A stretch of 64,000 bases of DNA from Halobacillus yeomjeoni (GCF_020171525.1 NZ_JAIVAI010000005.1:118523-182522); one strand, 5' to 3'; positions 9,121 through 16,399 are shown, counted from the first letter of the stretch. Numbers and translations: made by a program. The notes: generated by a model from the letters alone, not told the origin.

Positions 9121-9151
9121 GACCGGCCCAATTTTCGGGCCGGCTTTTTTG
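9121..9151 (+). terminator. terminator after lytR
   Basis: CCGGCCC (9123-9129) pairs with GGGCCGG (9137-9143), followed by CTTTTTT. It separates the two-component genes from cstA, which has its own promoter. Confidence 0.85.
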
Positions 9152-9195
9152 CATGTTAAACGCAGATTTCGACATCTTAGACCAAAAGTCCCCTT

Positions 9196-9224
9196 TTGAA
9201 AGCGTTATATTGGTAAGCTTTATG
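9196..9224 (+). promoter_or_regulatory. cstA promoter
   Basis: TTGAAA (9196-9201) and TTATGT (9219-9224) are separated by 17 bases. An AAAAG-TCCC-CTTTT inverted repeat (9184-9197) touches the -35 region and is one possible place for LytR to bind, but the exact operator cannot be fixed by eye. Confidence 0.55.
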
Positions 9225-9236
9225 TAAGCGATTACA
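9223..9236 (+). promoter_or_regulatory. consensus CcpA (cre) operator on the cstA promoter
   Basis: TGTAAGCGATTACA fits every position of the cre consensus TGWAANCGNTNWCA. It begins inside the -10 box, so CcpA binding should block cstA transcription when glucose is present. A weaker match, TGAAAGCGTTATAT, lies at 9197-9210 over the -35. Confidence 0.8.
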
Positions 9237-9261
9237 ACGAACGCTAAGGGAGGAAAACACA

Positions 9262-10701
9262 TTGATCACGTTTCTTGTCAGCATTGCTTTATTAGTTGTC
9301 GGTTATTTCACGTACGGTAAATATGTTGAAAAAACGTTCGGAGTTAAAGAACGCCAGACGCCTGCGTACTCACATAAAGATGGTGTCGATTATTTACCTA
9401 TGGGGCAGAAGAGAAATGCCTTGATTCAATTATTGAATATTGCCGGAGTGGGTCCGATTTTCGGTCCGATTCTTGGAGCGCTATATGGTCCGGTCGCATT
9501 TTTATGGATCGTATTCGGAGCGATTTTTGCGGGTGCCGTCCATGACTATTTGACTGGTATGATTTCTATTCGAAACCGCGGGGCTCACTTGCCTGAACTG
9601 GCGGGTAAATTTTTAGGGAAAGTCATGAAACACGTAGTTAATGCATTTGCAATTTTACTGCTCGTTTTGGTTGGTACTGTGTTTGTGACAGCACCTGCAA
9701 ACCTGCTGCACAACATGATGAACAGCTGGTTGACGCTGCCGATCATTCTTTTCGCTATTTTTGCTTATTATCTATTGGCGACGATGCTTCCTATCGATAA
9801 GATCATCGGTCGTTTTTATCCGATTTTCGGAGCTCTGCTATTGATCAGTGCATTAGGTGTAGGGGCTTCACTAGTCTTTACAGGAGCACCGATTCCGGAG
9901 TTGAGCTTCACGAACATGCACCCGGATAATGCACCGATTTTCCCGCTGCTGTTCTTAACGATTTCCTGTGGTGCTCTATCTGGTTTCCACGCCACACAAT
10001 CACCGATCATTTCCCGTACAACGCAACAGGAGAAACAAGGTCGTCGAATCTTTTACGGCATGATGATCGCAGAAGGTATCATTGCAATGATTTGGGCCGC
10101 TGCGGCGATGAGCCTGTTCAACGGTTCAGCTGGATTAAACGAAATCCTTGCTAATGGTGGACCTGCGGCAGTTGTAAGTGAAGTTTCTATTTCTATGCTT
10201 GGTGCTATTGGTGGTACGCTTGCTGTCCTTGGTGTCATCATTCTGCCTATCACATCAGGGGATACGGCGTTCCGAAGTGCACGTATGATCATTGCAGATT
10301 ACTTGAAAGTTTCACAGAAAAAAGTGGCAAGCCGTATGTGGATTGCGGTACCAATGTTCGTCGTTTCATTCATTCTTACAAAGATTGACTTTACGCTGTT
10401 GTGGAGATATTTCTCCTGGGCAAACCAATCGACAGCTGCCATCGCTTTGTGGGTAGGAGCCATGTACTTGTTCTTATCTAGAAAGAACTACTTCATTGCT
10501 GCAGTACCTGCGACATTCATTACGATGGCCACATTCACGTATATTCTGAATGCTCCGATAGGTTTCGGATTATCATTGAATGCATCTTATATCCTTGCTG
10601 CAATCATTACCCTGGCGGTAGTTACAGCCTTCTTCCTAGCCGCCCGTCGTGGTTTACAACGAGAGATTCCTCTTGAAGAAGAGTTGAAGTCGACCGCCTG
10701 A
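9262..10701 (+). CDS. cstA: CstA/BtsT-family carbon-starvation transporter
   Basis: A 479-residue integral membrane protein of the CstA family with a dozen or more hydrophobic segments. Family motifs include GVGPIFGPILGALYGP (residues 55-70), AGAVHDYLTGMISIRNRG and FHATQSPIISRTTQ. CstA proteins take up peptides or pyruvate under carbon limitation; the relative BtsT is a pyruvate symporter. The protein is shorter than E. coli CstA (about 700 residues), as is usual for Bacillus members. It starts at TTG 9262 behind AAGGGAGG. Regulation is probably dual: induction through LytSR encoded upstream, and glucose repression through the cre operator at its promoter. Confidence 0.92.
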   Translation: MITFLVSIALLVVGYFTYGKYVEKTFGVKERQTPAYSHKDGVDYLPMGQKRNALIQLLNIAGVGPIFGPILGALYGPVAFLWIVFGAIFAGAVHDYLTGMISIRNRGAHLPELAGKFLGKVMKHVVNAFAILLLVLVGTVFVTAPANLLHNMMNSWLTLPIILFAIFAYYLLATMLPIDKIIGRFYPIFGALLLISALGVGASLVFTGAPIPELSFTNMHPDNAPIFPLLFLTISCGALSGFHATQSPIISRTTQQEKQGRRIFYGMMIAEGIIAMIWAAAAMSLFNGSAGLNEILANGGPAAVVSEVSISMLGAIGGTLAVLGVIILPITSGDTAFRSARMIIADYLKVSQKKVASRMWIAVPMFVVSFILTKIDFTLLWRYFSWANQSTAAIALWVGAMYLFLSRKNYFIAAVPATFITMATFTYILNAPIGFGLSLNASYILAAIITLAVVTAFFLAARRGLQREIPLEEELKSTA

Positions 10702-10847
10702 TGGGATGCTGCAGCCCGAACTATCATAAACAAGTAGAAGAACAAGAGGAGCAGATCAATGATCAAGGGTCTGAACGCATTCCTCTTTGGCTGAAGCTTT
10801 CGAGCGGGATAATTGTCCTTGCAGCGATTGGATTCTATATTTTTTAA
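10701..10847 (+). CDS. 48-residue single-pass membrane protein coupled to cstA
   Basis: A short gene whose ATG shares its A with the cstA stop codon (TGATG), so its translation should depend on cstA. The peptide begins MGCCSPNYHKQVEEQEEQ, has a charged middle, and ends with one hydrophobic helix (LKLSSGIIVLAAIGFYIF). A paired cysteine after Met-Gly at the N-terminus is unusual; there is no signal peptide ahead of it, so it is not a standard lipobox. The position suggests an accessory subunit or stability factor of the CstA carrier. No function is known to me. Confidence 0.7.
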   Translation: MGCCSPNYHKQVEEQEEQINDQGSERIPLWLKLSSGIIVLAAIGFYIF

Positions 10848-10851
10848 AAGC

Positions 10852-10890
10852 AGCACCCACCAAAAGTTCTGGTGGGTGTTGTTTATTTTT
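10852..10890 (+). terminator. terminator of the cstA operon
   Basis: CACCCACCA (10854-10862) pairs with TGGTGGGTG (10870-10878) around AAAGTTC, with T-rich sequence after it. Confidence 0.85.
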
Positions 10891-10897
10891 ATTGTTT

Positions 10898-11023
10898 GGC
10901 TCTGTTAATACTTAATGTTGTTATTTCACATCCCGTCACACTATTTCCGTAGAAGAATTAGTGTGACGGGATGTGAACTAGTAAGAAATCGTTTAAATAT
11001 AAACAATCTACTTTAACAGAGCC
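10898..11023. repeat. 126-bp MITE-like element with GGCTCTGTTAA ends
   Basis: GGCTCTGTTAA (10898-10908) is repeated inverted as TTAACAGAGCC (11013-11023). Inside is a perfect 17-base inverted repeat, TTCACATCCCGTCACAC (10925-10941) against 10961-10977. The flanking octamers TATTGTTT and TGTTGATT agree at six of eight positions, possibly a decayed target duplication. It encodes no protein. The same terminal sequence bounds the element at 37,566-38,025 and ends the repeat at 41,197. The rest of the 10,848-11,169 intergenic stretch holds only the terminator before it and the ribosome site of the next gene. Confidence 0.7.
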
Positions 11024-11169
11024 TGTTGATTATTAAAGAGTGTGTTCGGTGGTTTTCCTGCGTGGAACTCTGCTTCATAGACTGAACGTTCATACACACT
11101 TTAAATCATTCTCTTATTGCATAAGAGGATTGTATAAAGGGTATGGATAGAGTAGAAAGGAGAGGTTGG

Positions 11170-11445
11170 ATGAACTCTGAAGTTATTGAAGAAAATGGAC
11201 GTTTTTATATAGGTGATCCTGAACATCCGAAGGCATATCTCGCCTTTGAACATGAAGGAGACACAATGACGATTACAAGCACTGTCGTCGATCCAAATGA
11301 AAGGAACCAGGGTCTTGGAACAGAATTAGTGGATTATGCAGTAAATTATGCGCGCAAGCATAAGTTGAATATAGATCCTGTTTGTTCGTTCGCTAGAGAG
11401 ATCATCAAGGAGACGCCTGAATATCATGTAGTCTGGAACGGATAG
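11170..11445 (+). CDS. small GNAT-like N-acetyltransferase (YjdJ type)
   Basis: A 91-residue protein started at ATG 11170 behind AAAGGAGAGG. An ATG 27 bases upstream lacks a ribosome site. It matches the compact Gcn5-related YjdJ/YidJ group: the acetyl-CoA loop is DPNERNQGLGTELVDYAV (about residues 48-65), followed by a conserved cysteine in DPVCSFAREI and an aromatic end (EYHVVWNG). Members of this group lack the first helices of classical GNATs, and their substrate is unknown. It lies 23 bases ahead of another acetyltransferase and may share a transcript with it and with the lipid kinase. Confidence 0.85.
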   Translation: MNSEVIEENGRFYIGDPEHPKAYLAFEHEGDTMTITSTVVDPNERNQGLGTELVDYAVNYARKHKLNIDPVCSFAREIIKETPEYHVVWNG

Positions 11446-11468
11446 GAAAACCGGGAGGAGAGATGTTT

Positions 11469-11936
11469 ATGGCCTTAGTTCGACAATTGAAAGAAAATGA
11501 CCTTATGTACTTCACCCGTTATGCAATTGATTTTTTTCATGCAATTTATAAAGACCTGCCCTCTGAACATTCACTGGATGAAAGACTGAGACATCGGAAA
11601 TACTGGGCGGCGGATCAATTCATGAATGACAGTCCTGACCAGAAGGTATTTGTAGTGGAAGTGGAAGGGAAAGTCGTAGGATATATCATGGGCATCATTG
11701 AAGCGGATGAAAATGAAGGTCGAACAGGTACTCTACAAGAATTGTTCGTTGATGAATTTTACCGAAGAGAAGGTCTTGGAACAGAACTATGTAAGCATAT
11801 GTTTGAGTGGTTCTGGTCCCATAACATATCCACCATCCAATTGAGTCTCGAGGCGGGACACCCGAAAGTACATGCTTTTATGGAAAGCGTCGGGTTCATT
11901 ACCGTCAGGACTAAATATGAATACAAGAAAGAGTAA
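11469..11936 (+). CDS. GNAT family N-acetyltransferase
   Basis: A classical GNAT domain of 155 residues. VVGYIMGIIEADENEGRTG is the beta-4 strand region, and FVDEFYRREGLGTELCKHM (about 93-111) is the acetyl-CoA motif with the RxxGLG signature. LSLEAGHPKVHAFMESVGF is the C-terminal motif B. Two ATGs compete: 11463 has GGGAGG only 4 bases away, while 11469 has AGGAG at 8 bases, so 11469 is preferred. The acceptor substrate is not predictable. It is grouped with the small GNAT upstream and the kinase downstream. Confidence 0.86.
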   Translation: MALVRQLKENDLMYFTRYAIDFFHAIYKDLPSEHSLDERLRHRKYWAADQFMNDSPDQKVFVVEVEGKVVGYIMGIIEADENEGRTGTLQELFVDEFYRREGLGTELCKHMFEWFWSHNISTIQLSLEAGHPKVHAFMESVGFITVRTKYEYKKE

Positions 11937-11970
11937 TCATTCCGTATAAAAAAGGAAGGAGGGCCTTTTA

Positions 11971-12852
11971 ATGAAAAAAGCCATGATTATTGTAAACCCT
12001 TCTTCTGGGCGGGAAGAAGCAGTCAATTACATCGATCGAATTGAAGAAATATTGAAAGAAAAGAGCTATGACGTCATCGTATCGATGACAGAAAAAGAAT
12101 TAGACGCCACCAGGTTCTGCCAAGATGCCTGTAAGCAGGAATTTGATCTTGTTGTTTCATTAGGTGGGGATGGAACATTGAATGAAACCATCAATGGAAT
12201 GGTGGATCAAGAGCACCGTCCTGTTTTAGCAATCATTCCTTTAGGGACAGTCAATGATTTTGCCCGTGCGCTGCAAATTCCACTTGACCCTGCGGAGGCA
12301 GTCGAGTTCCTGCGCTCCGACCGTACAAAATCGGTGGACATAGGAAAGTTCAATGATCGATATTTCGTTAACATCGTAGCCGTAGGATCCGTGGCAGAAG
12401 CTACATATGAGGTGACACCCGAACAAAAGACGAAGTTTGGTCCTCTTGCATATGTGATGGAAGGATTCAAAACTTTAAAAGCCAAACGGAGTTATCCGCT
12501 TAGGATCGAATACGAGGATAAGGCGTGGGAAGGAGACTCCTTCTTATTTCTTGCTGCCTTGACGAATTCTACAGGAGGCATTAAAAGCCTTGCCCCTGAA
12601 GCTGAAGTGAATGATGGGCATCTGCATTGTTATGTCATTAAAGATGTCAGTATGCTTCGGCTGGCATCCATCGTATCCTCCATTCTGCAAGGGAATTTGA
12701 AAAATGAGGATCAGGTGGAGTATTTCGCAACCAAAAACCTTCATATCTCTTCTCCAGATCAATTGACGACCAACGTCGATGGAGAAGAGGGAGACCCTTT
12801 ACCCGCTGCCATTGAAGTGAAGCCGGCTCACATACAAGTGATCGTCAAATAA
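11971..12852 (+). CDS. YegS/DgkB-like diacylglycerol (lipid) kinase
   Basis: A 293-residue cytosolic lipid kinase with the NPSSGR nucleotide loop at 9-14, the catalytic GGDGT at 65-69, IPLGTVNDFARAL around 90-102 and a C-terminal NVDGEEGDPLPA motif. The family phosphorylates diacylglycerol or related lipids with ATP; DgkB recycles diacylglycerol in lipoteichoic-acid-making Firmicutes. A second, more divergent member is present at 35,531-36,451, so which one carries the housekeeping role is open. The ribosome site AAGGAGG is 9-10 bases ahead of the ATG. Confidence 0.9.
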   Translation: MKKAMIIVNPSSGREEAVNYIDRIEEILKEKSYDVIVSMTEKELDATRFCQDACKQEFDLVVSLGGDGTLNETINGMVDQEHRPVLAIIPLGTVNDFARALQIPLDPAEAVEFLRSDRTKSVDIGKFNDRYFVNIVAVGSVAEATYEVTPEQKTKFGPLAYVMEGFKTLKAKRSYPLRIEYEDKAWEGDSFLFLAALTNSTGGIKSLAPEAEVNDGHLHCYVIKDVSMLRLASIVSSILQGNLKNEDQVEYFATKNLHISSPDQLTTNVDGEEGDPLPAAIEVKPAHIQVIVK

Positions 12853-12861
12853 GAACTAAAT

Positions 12862-12900
12862 AAAAACTGGATCAAGCTTAAGCGCTTGATCCAGTTTTTG
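12862..12900. terminator. bidirectional terminator
   Basis: AAAAACTGGATCAAGC and its exact reverse complement GCTTGATCCAGTTTTT flank TTAAGC, serving the convergent lipid kinase and the small membrane protein gene. Confidence 0.9.
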
Positions 12901-12912
12901 ATTGTTTTCACG

Positions 12913-13110
12913 CTAATTGTTTCTGAAGAAACTGAATATACCAAAGAATATGATGACAAATGAAAAGACCGCAGCTGCGATGATTCCCACGTACTTAAAC
13001 AATTCGCTGAAAAATTCACCGACATTTTCATCAGATAAGAAAATCAGTGCAAATCCAGAGAGGACAGCCAAAAAATAAAGCCACACTTTCGAATCGTTTT
13101 TGAAGTCCAT
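12913..13110 (-). CDS. 65-residue two-helix membrane protein, unknown function
   Basis: The frame is opened by ATG 13108-13110 with a near-perfect AAAGGAGGTG ribosome site 8 bases upstream; an in-frame start further out lacks one. The peptide has two hydrophobic segments (VWLYFLAVLSGFALIFL and YVGIIAAAVFSFVIIFFGIF) separated by an acidic loop, and a short FRNN tail. I do not recognise the family. The gene lies about 120 bases downstream of the structured RNA described next, on the same strand, after that RNA's terminator. Confidence 0.7.
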   Translation of the reverse strand: MDFKNDSKVWLYFLAVLSGFALIFLSDENVGEFFSELFKYVGIIAAAVFSFVIIFFGIFSFFRNN

Positions 13111-13232
13111 TATTATCCACCTCCTTTTAAAACCAATATATGCTCGGTTTATTTTCAATATTTATCAATAGAGAAAAAAATTGTATGTCTGTTGGTAAAG
13201 GAGGTTGACGCTTTTTATATCCAGCATTTTGC

Positions 13233-13500
13233 ACAAAAAAAATCCCCTTTTTGAATGATCAAAAAGGGGATGGTATCGCTCCTTCGATTGAAGGGAGACT
13301 TACCATGAAATCTACAGGTCTATTTTTCCTGGCGGGGAAAAATAGATACTAGGGTGATTCGACGTAAGAGACAAAAGAGAGTACCAAAGCGTCGCACTTC
13401 AGACCAGAATGTGCAGCAATAAACTAACCATAAAATAGGGCATAGAGGACCCTTTTATGGTGTTTGATGCTGCATTTTCTCTTTTGATAATTTCATTGTA
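13233..13500 (-). ncRNA. probable structured non-coding RNA, about 260 nt, unassigned
   Basis: No convincing reading frame exists in the 573 bases between 13,110 and 13,684, but the minus strand folds densely. In transcript order: TACAAT -10 box (13,495-13,500); a long hairpin closed by TGCAGCA/TGCTGCA with CCATAAAA/TTTTATGG inside (13,412-13,474); CGACG/CGTCG whose loop holds TCTCTTTTG, able to pair with CAAAAGAGA at the 5' end (13,478-13,486), a potential pseudoknot; hairpin CTATTTTTCC/GGAAAAATAG; hairpin ATGGTA with CTCCCTTC/GAAGGAG; and a strong terminator ATCCCCTTTTT/AAAAAGGGGAT (13,242-13,271) with eight U. No clear -35 is visible. It did not match 6S, RNase P, SRP, tmRNA or riboswitch motifs that I can recall, so the family is left open. 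Confidence 0.6.
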
Positions 13501-13624
13501 CCATTTCATCCCCCTGGTCTGCTTTGGGAAAAAAATGATGGAAAGTGGTCATTCATTTAAGGTTTTCGTCAGAGATTTTCACAAGTTTTTCTTTTATTTG
13601 GAAGAAAACACGGCTAATTAAGTG

Positions 13625-13653
13625 TTGTTGTAAAAAGATGGATAGGTTACTAT
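13625..13653 (+). promoter_or_regulatory. promoter of the transglycosylase gene
   Basis: TTGTTG (13625-13630), 17 bases, TACTAT (13648-13653), about 30 bases ahead of the start codon. Confidence 0.55.
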
Positions 13654-13683
13654 GTAAGTAATCATTGAGGGTGAGGTGGACAG

Positions 13684-14307
13684 ATGGACGTGAATAAGAT
13701 GAATCATTGGATGCACTTGCAAGTCATGTCGATGTTCAGTGGAAATTCTTTTGACAGCACTTCAAGCCGAATGCGGGATTTGACTTTCCAAAGTATACTG
13801 GAAGCAACAATGGCTTCACATCTGGAAAATGGTCAATCGAGGACTTCCGTTAAACCTGCCAAATTCGGTACCTTTAACCAAACTCCACTCATACATACGT
13901 ATACAATTGATAAGGTTGAAAAGTCAGGGGCTGACGATGCTCCAACGACAGTTGACCAAATCATAGACAAAGCAGCAGATCGTTATGGAGTCGACCGGCA
14001 GTTGATCCGATCGGTGGTCCGTGCTGAGTCAAATTTCAAATCGAATGCTGTCAGCCACGCAGGGGCACAGGGATTGATGCAGTTGATGCCCGCAACCGCC
14101 AAGGGACTCGGGGTTATGGATCCTTTTGATCCGGAACAAAATGTCATGGGCGGGACGAAATATTTGAAACAAATGCTCGACCGTTATGATGGAGATGAAA
14201 AGCTGGCTCTTGCTGCTTACAACGCAGGACCAGGAAATGTGGACAAATATGGAGGCATCCCGCCATTCCAAGAAACGGAGAATTATGTCCGTAAAATATT
14301 GGGGTGA
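13684..14307 (+). CDS. lytic transglycosylase, SLT domain (YjbJ-like)
   Basis: A 207-residue protein with an unstructured N-terminal half lacking a signal peptide, and a C-terminal SLT (goose-lysozyme-like) domain from about residue 92. Catalytic glutamate Glu115 lies in VVRAESNFKS. GAQGLMQLMPATA and LALAAYNAGPGNVDKYGG are the defining SLT motifs. Such enzymes cleave the MurNAc-GlcNAc bond of peptidoglycan, leaving 1,6-anhydro ends. The absence of an export signal is shared with B. subtilis YjbJ as I recall it. The gene stands alone, with its own promoter and terminator, next to the structured RNA. Confidence 0.88.
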   Translation: MDVNKMNHWMHLQVMSMFSGNSFDSTSSRMRDLTFQSILEATMASHLENGQSRTSVKPAKFGTFNQTPLIHTYTIDKVEKSGADDAPTTVDQIIDKAADRYGVDRQLIRSVVRAESNFKSNAVSHAGAQGLMQLMPATAKGLGVMDPFDPEQNVMGGTKYLKQMLDRYDGDEKLALAAYNAGPGNVDKYGGIPPFQETENYVRKILG

Positions 14308-14348
14308 GGCTCGATATTAAAGAGCCGCCAATCAACAAATAACTTTGC

Positions 14349-14391
14349 AAAAAAGACCTCGCCACCTTAACGGGTGACAAGGTCTTTTTTA
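14349..14391. terminator. bidirectional terminator
   Basis: AAAAAAGACCT and AGGTCTTTTTT flank an inner CACC/GGTG stem, between the convergent transglycosylase and flavin reductase genes. Confidence 0.85.
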
Positions 14392-14940
14392 TTTATCAGG
14401 CTCGATTTCCCGGCTCATCTGCATGTATTGATTGAAAACACGTGTCATTTCTTTCAAGCGGTTTCGGACATCTTCATCAATCAATTCTCCCTGCGTGGAA
14501 AAATGGTTCGTGTGGGTGTAAACATAGTTTGGGGTCACCATACAACGGAAATAATTCAAAATCGGTTTCAATTGATTTTCGATGACCAAATGGTGCTGAA
14601 GGGTGCCACCGTTAGCCACTATTGAGACTGGTTTGTATCTCATGGCAAGTGGAGAAACAGCATCGAAGAGATTTTTCAGTGTTCCTGGGATCGATCCTTG
14701 GAAAATAGGTGTCGCAATGACGTAAGCATCCGCATCTTCCACTTCTTTAATCAACGTCTGCATATCTTCATTGTACTGTTCGGCTGGGCGCCCATCCACA
14801 AACTGCATTTCATAGTTTTCTAAATCGATGATCTTAGTGTCGTGACTCTGTGGAAGTTTTTCAATATATTTATCTATCTCTTCAAGTAAAGTCCGTGTTT
14901 TTTTACCGACGATCGTACCATTTAACAATAAAATCTTCAT
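14389..14940 (-). CDS. NADPH-dependent FMN reductase-like flavoprotein
   Basis: A 183-residue flavodoxin-fold protein of the NADPH-dependent FMN reductase family. The FMN phosphate loop is LLNGTIVGKKTRTLLEE near the start, ATPIFQGSIPGTLKNLFDAV at about 76-95 is the isoalloxazine-facing segment, and VANGGTLQHH follows. The family reduces FMN, quinones or azo dyes with NADPH; no specific partner is encoded nearby. AAGGGGAG lies 9 bases ahead of the ATG. Confidence 0.87.
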   Translation of the reverse strand: MKILLLNGTIVGKKTRTLLEEIDKYIEKLPQSHDTKIIDLENYEMQFVDGRPAEQYNEDMQTLIKEVEDADAYVIATPIFQGSIPGTLKNLFDAVSPLAMRYKPVSIVANGGTLQHHLVIENQLKPILNYFRCMVTPNYVYTHTNHFSTQGELIDEDVRNRLKEMTRVFNQYMQMSREIEPDK

Positions 14941-15160
14941 GATATGGTTCTCCCCTTCAATTTCTTCAGGTGTTTTTTATGTAATCTCTCATTCCTATGG
15001 TTCCCATTAAAAAGAAAAAAACTATGATGTGAACAGGTGTTAAACCGCCCAACTTTTATTCTTATGTTAAAGCATACGCATTATTTAAGCAATTGTGACT
15101 AAAGGGGGTAGTCTCCAGAAGAAAAGGGTATGGATAAGCAGAATGGTTTGGAAGGAGTGA

Positions 15161-15448
15161 ATGGTCGTGTTACGCTTGTGGCGAAGAATCAAGTTCGTGT
15201 TCAATATCAGAAAATCGATTCCTTTCCTCGTTCGATTCTTCCGTTCAGAGGAAGTAAGTGGGAAAAAGAAATGGATATCAGTCACTTTTCTGATTGCTTA
15301 TATTTTATTCCCATGGGATATCATCCCGGATTTTCTAGTATTCTTCGGTCTTCTGGATGATGTGGCGGTTTTCACCTATATCATGCAATGGATGGTAAAG
15401 GTAGCACCACCGTCGCTCGTCGACGAACTTGATATGAAACAGGATTAA
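15161..15448 (+). CDS. YkvA-like DUF1232 membrane protein
   Basis: A 95-residue protein with a basic N-terminus and the DUF1232 signature YILFPWDIIPDFLVFFGLLDDVAVF at about 46-70 (given here as two overlapping parts, FPWDIIPDF and GLLDDVAVF). Members are small membrane-associated proteins of unknown role. GGAAGGAGTGA precedes the ATG. The overlapping frame in the same region has no family features. The gene lies just ahead of ohr on the same strand. Confidence 0.8.
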   Translation: MVVLRLWRRIKFVFNIRKSIPFLVRFFRSEEVSGKKKWISVTFLIAYILFPWDIIPDFLVFFGLLDDVAVFTYIMQWMVKVAPPSLVDELDMKQD

Positions 15449-15452
15449 ACAG

Positions 15453-15478
15453 GTTTAAGGATTCTTTAACAGAGGTAA
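15453..15478 (+). promoter_or_regulatory. possible sigma-B promoter of ohr
   Basis: GTTTAA, 14 bases, AGGTAA, ending 38 bases ahead of the ohr start. The -35 is perfect and the -10 has two deviations from GGGTAT. OhrB of B. subtilis is a sigma-B-dependent general stress protein, which raises the plausibility. Confidence 0.4.
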
Positions 15479-15515
15479 GAAGTAAAGAATGAAAAAATTT
15501 TGAGGAGTGATTTGG

Positions 15516-15932
15516 ATGAGTAAAGTATTATTTACTTCAAGCGCAACAACTCAAGGCGGAAGAAATGGACACGTGAAATCTGACGACGGTTTGATTGATC
15601 TTAATCTGGTTATGCCGGGTGAGAGTGATGAAAAAGGGACGAACCCTGAACAACTATTTGCTGCTACATATTCCGCGTGCTACGATGGTGCGCTTAATCT
15701 TGTAGCCAGCAATAAAAAGAAAGAAATTGAATCTGAAATCACTGCAGATGTCAGCTTATTGAAAGATGAAGCTGACAATGGTTTCAAAATCGGAGTAGTC
15801 TTGAACATCAAAGTGAAAGGCGTCTCCCAGGAAGAAGCGGAAGAACTGGCTCAGGAAGCTCATAAGGTCTGCCCATATTCTAAAGCGACAAGAGGAAATG
15901 TCGACGTGGAATTGAAACCTCAAGCTGTATAA
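15516..15932 (+). CDS. ohr: organic hydroperoxide resistance protein, Ohr/OsmC family
   Basis: A 138-residue thiol peroxidase. The two catalytic cysteines are Cys55 in YSACYDGAL and Cys119 in HKVCPYSKATRGN, exactly the Ohr arrangement. It reduces organic hydroperoxides in the cytosol, using dihydrolipoyl proteins as reductant. It starts at ATG 15516 behind GAGGAG rather than at the upstream ATT/ATG-like codons. The adjacent sigma-B-like promoter suggests the OhrB branch rather than OhrR-controlled OhrA; no ohrR is next to it. Confidence 0.93.
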   Translation: MSKVLFTSSATTQGGRNGHVKSDDGLIDLNLVMPGESDEKGTNPEQLFAATYSACYDGALNLVASNKKKEIESEITADVSLLKDEADNGFKIGVVLNIKVKGVSQEEAEELAQEAHKVCPYSKATRGNVDVELKPQAV

Positions 15933-15939
15933 TACAAAG

Positions 15940-15977
15940 CCAAAGACTCCAGAATAAAATCTGGAGTCTTTTTTTAT
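15940..15977 (+). terminator. terminator after ohr
   Basis: AAAGACTCCAGA pairs with TCTGGAGTCTTT around ATAAAA, followed by T-rich sequence. Confidence 0.88.
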
Positions 15978-16110
15978 TGACTTATTATTCTTGTAAGGAC
16001 CAGGTCATTCGTAATAATGGAAAGGACCGTCACAATGATTGAGGAGAGAGTGTTTCATTTCATATTTCATACCTGAATATGGTATTTTATAGTCGAAGGA
16101 GAGGACAATC

Positions 16111-16395
16111 ATGAAAATTACCGATCAAGCACGCGATTTGTTACATCAGATCTTAGAAGATGAAGAAGGTGGCTGCTTACGACTATTTTTTGCAGGGTAT
16201 GGATGTGGAGAACCTGATATCGGAATGACGATCGGTGAGCCGCAAGCGGATGATGAACTCCATCATATCAATTCCATTCCCGTCGCCATCGACCGGAGAA
16301 TTGTCCATTTGACTGAAAAACTGACGATAGAAGGAAAAGCGACTATGGAAGGGCCTAAGTTTCAAATGCTTGGCCTGCCTGAAAAAGACTGTTGA
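16111..16395 (+). CDS. HesB/IscA-like protein
   Basis: A 94-residue HesB-like domain: MKITDQARDLLHQIL opening, LRLFFAGYGCGEPDIGMT (residues 23-40), VAIDRRIVHLTEKL, and a C-terminal cysteine as the last residue (Cys94). A-type Fe-S carriers use three cysteines, one near position 35 and a CxC at the end. Here there are Cys22, Cys32 and Cys94 but no CxC, so the protein is more like the HesB-like (seleno)protein subgroup, whose role is unknown, than a bona fide IscA. GGAGAGGACA precedes the start. Confidence 0.82.
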   Translation: MKITDQARDLLHQILEDEEGGCLRLFFAGYGCGEPDIGMTIGEPQADDELHHINSIPVAIDRRIVHLTEKLTIEGKATMEGPKFQMLGLPEKDC

Positions 16396-16399
16396 GCTC

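Noticed and set aside
13261..13290. T-box-like AAAAGGGGATGGTATCGC on the plus strand
   Set aside because: It differs from the AGGGTGGNACCGCG consensus, no downstream terminator or tRNA-synthetase gene follows, and the stretch is better explained as the terminator of the minus-strand RNA.
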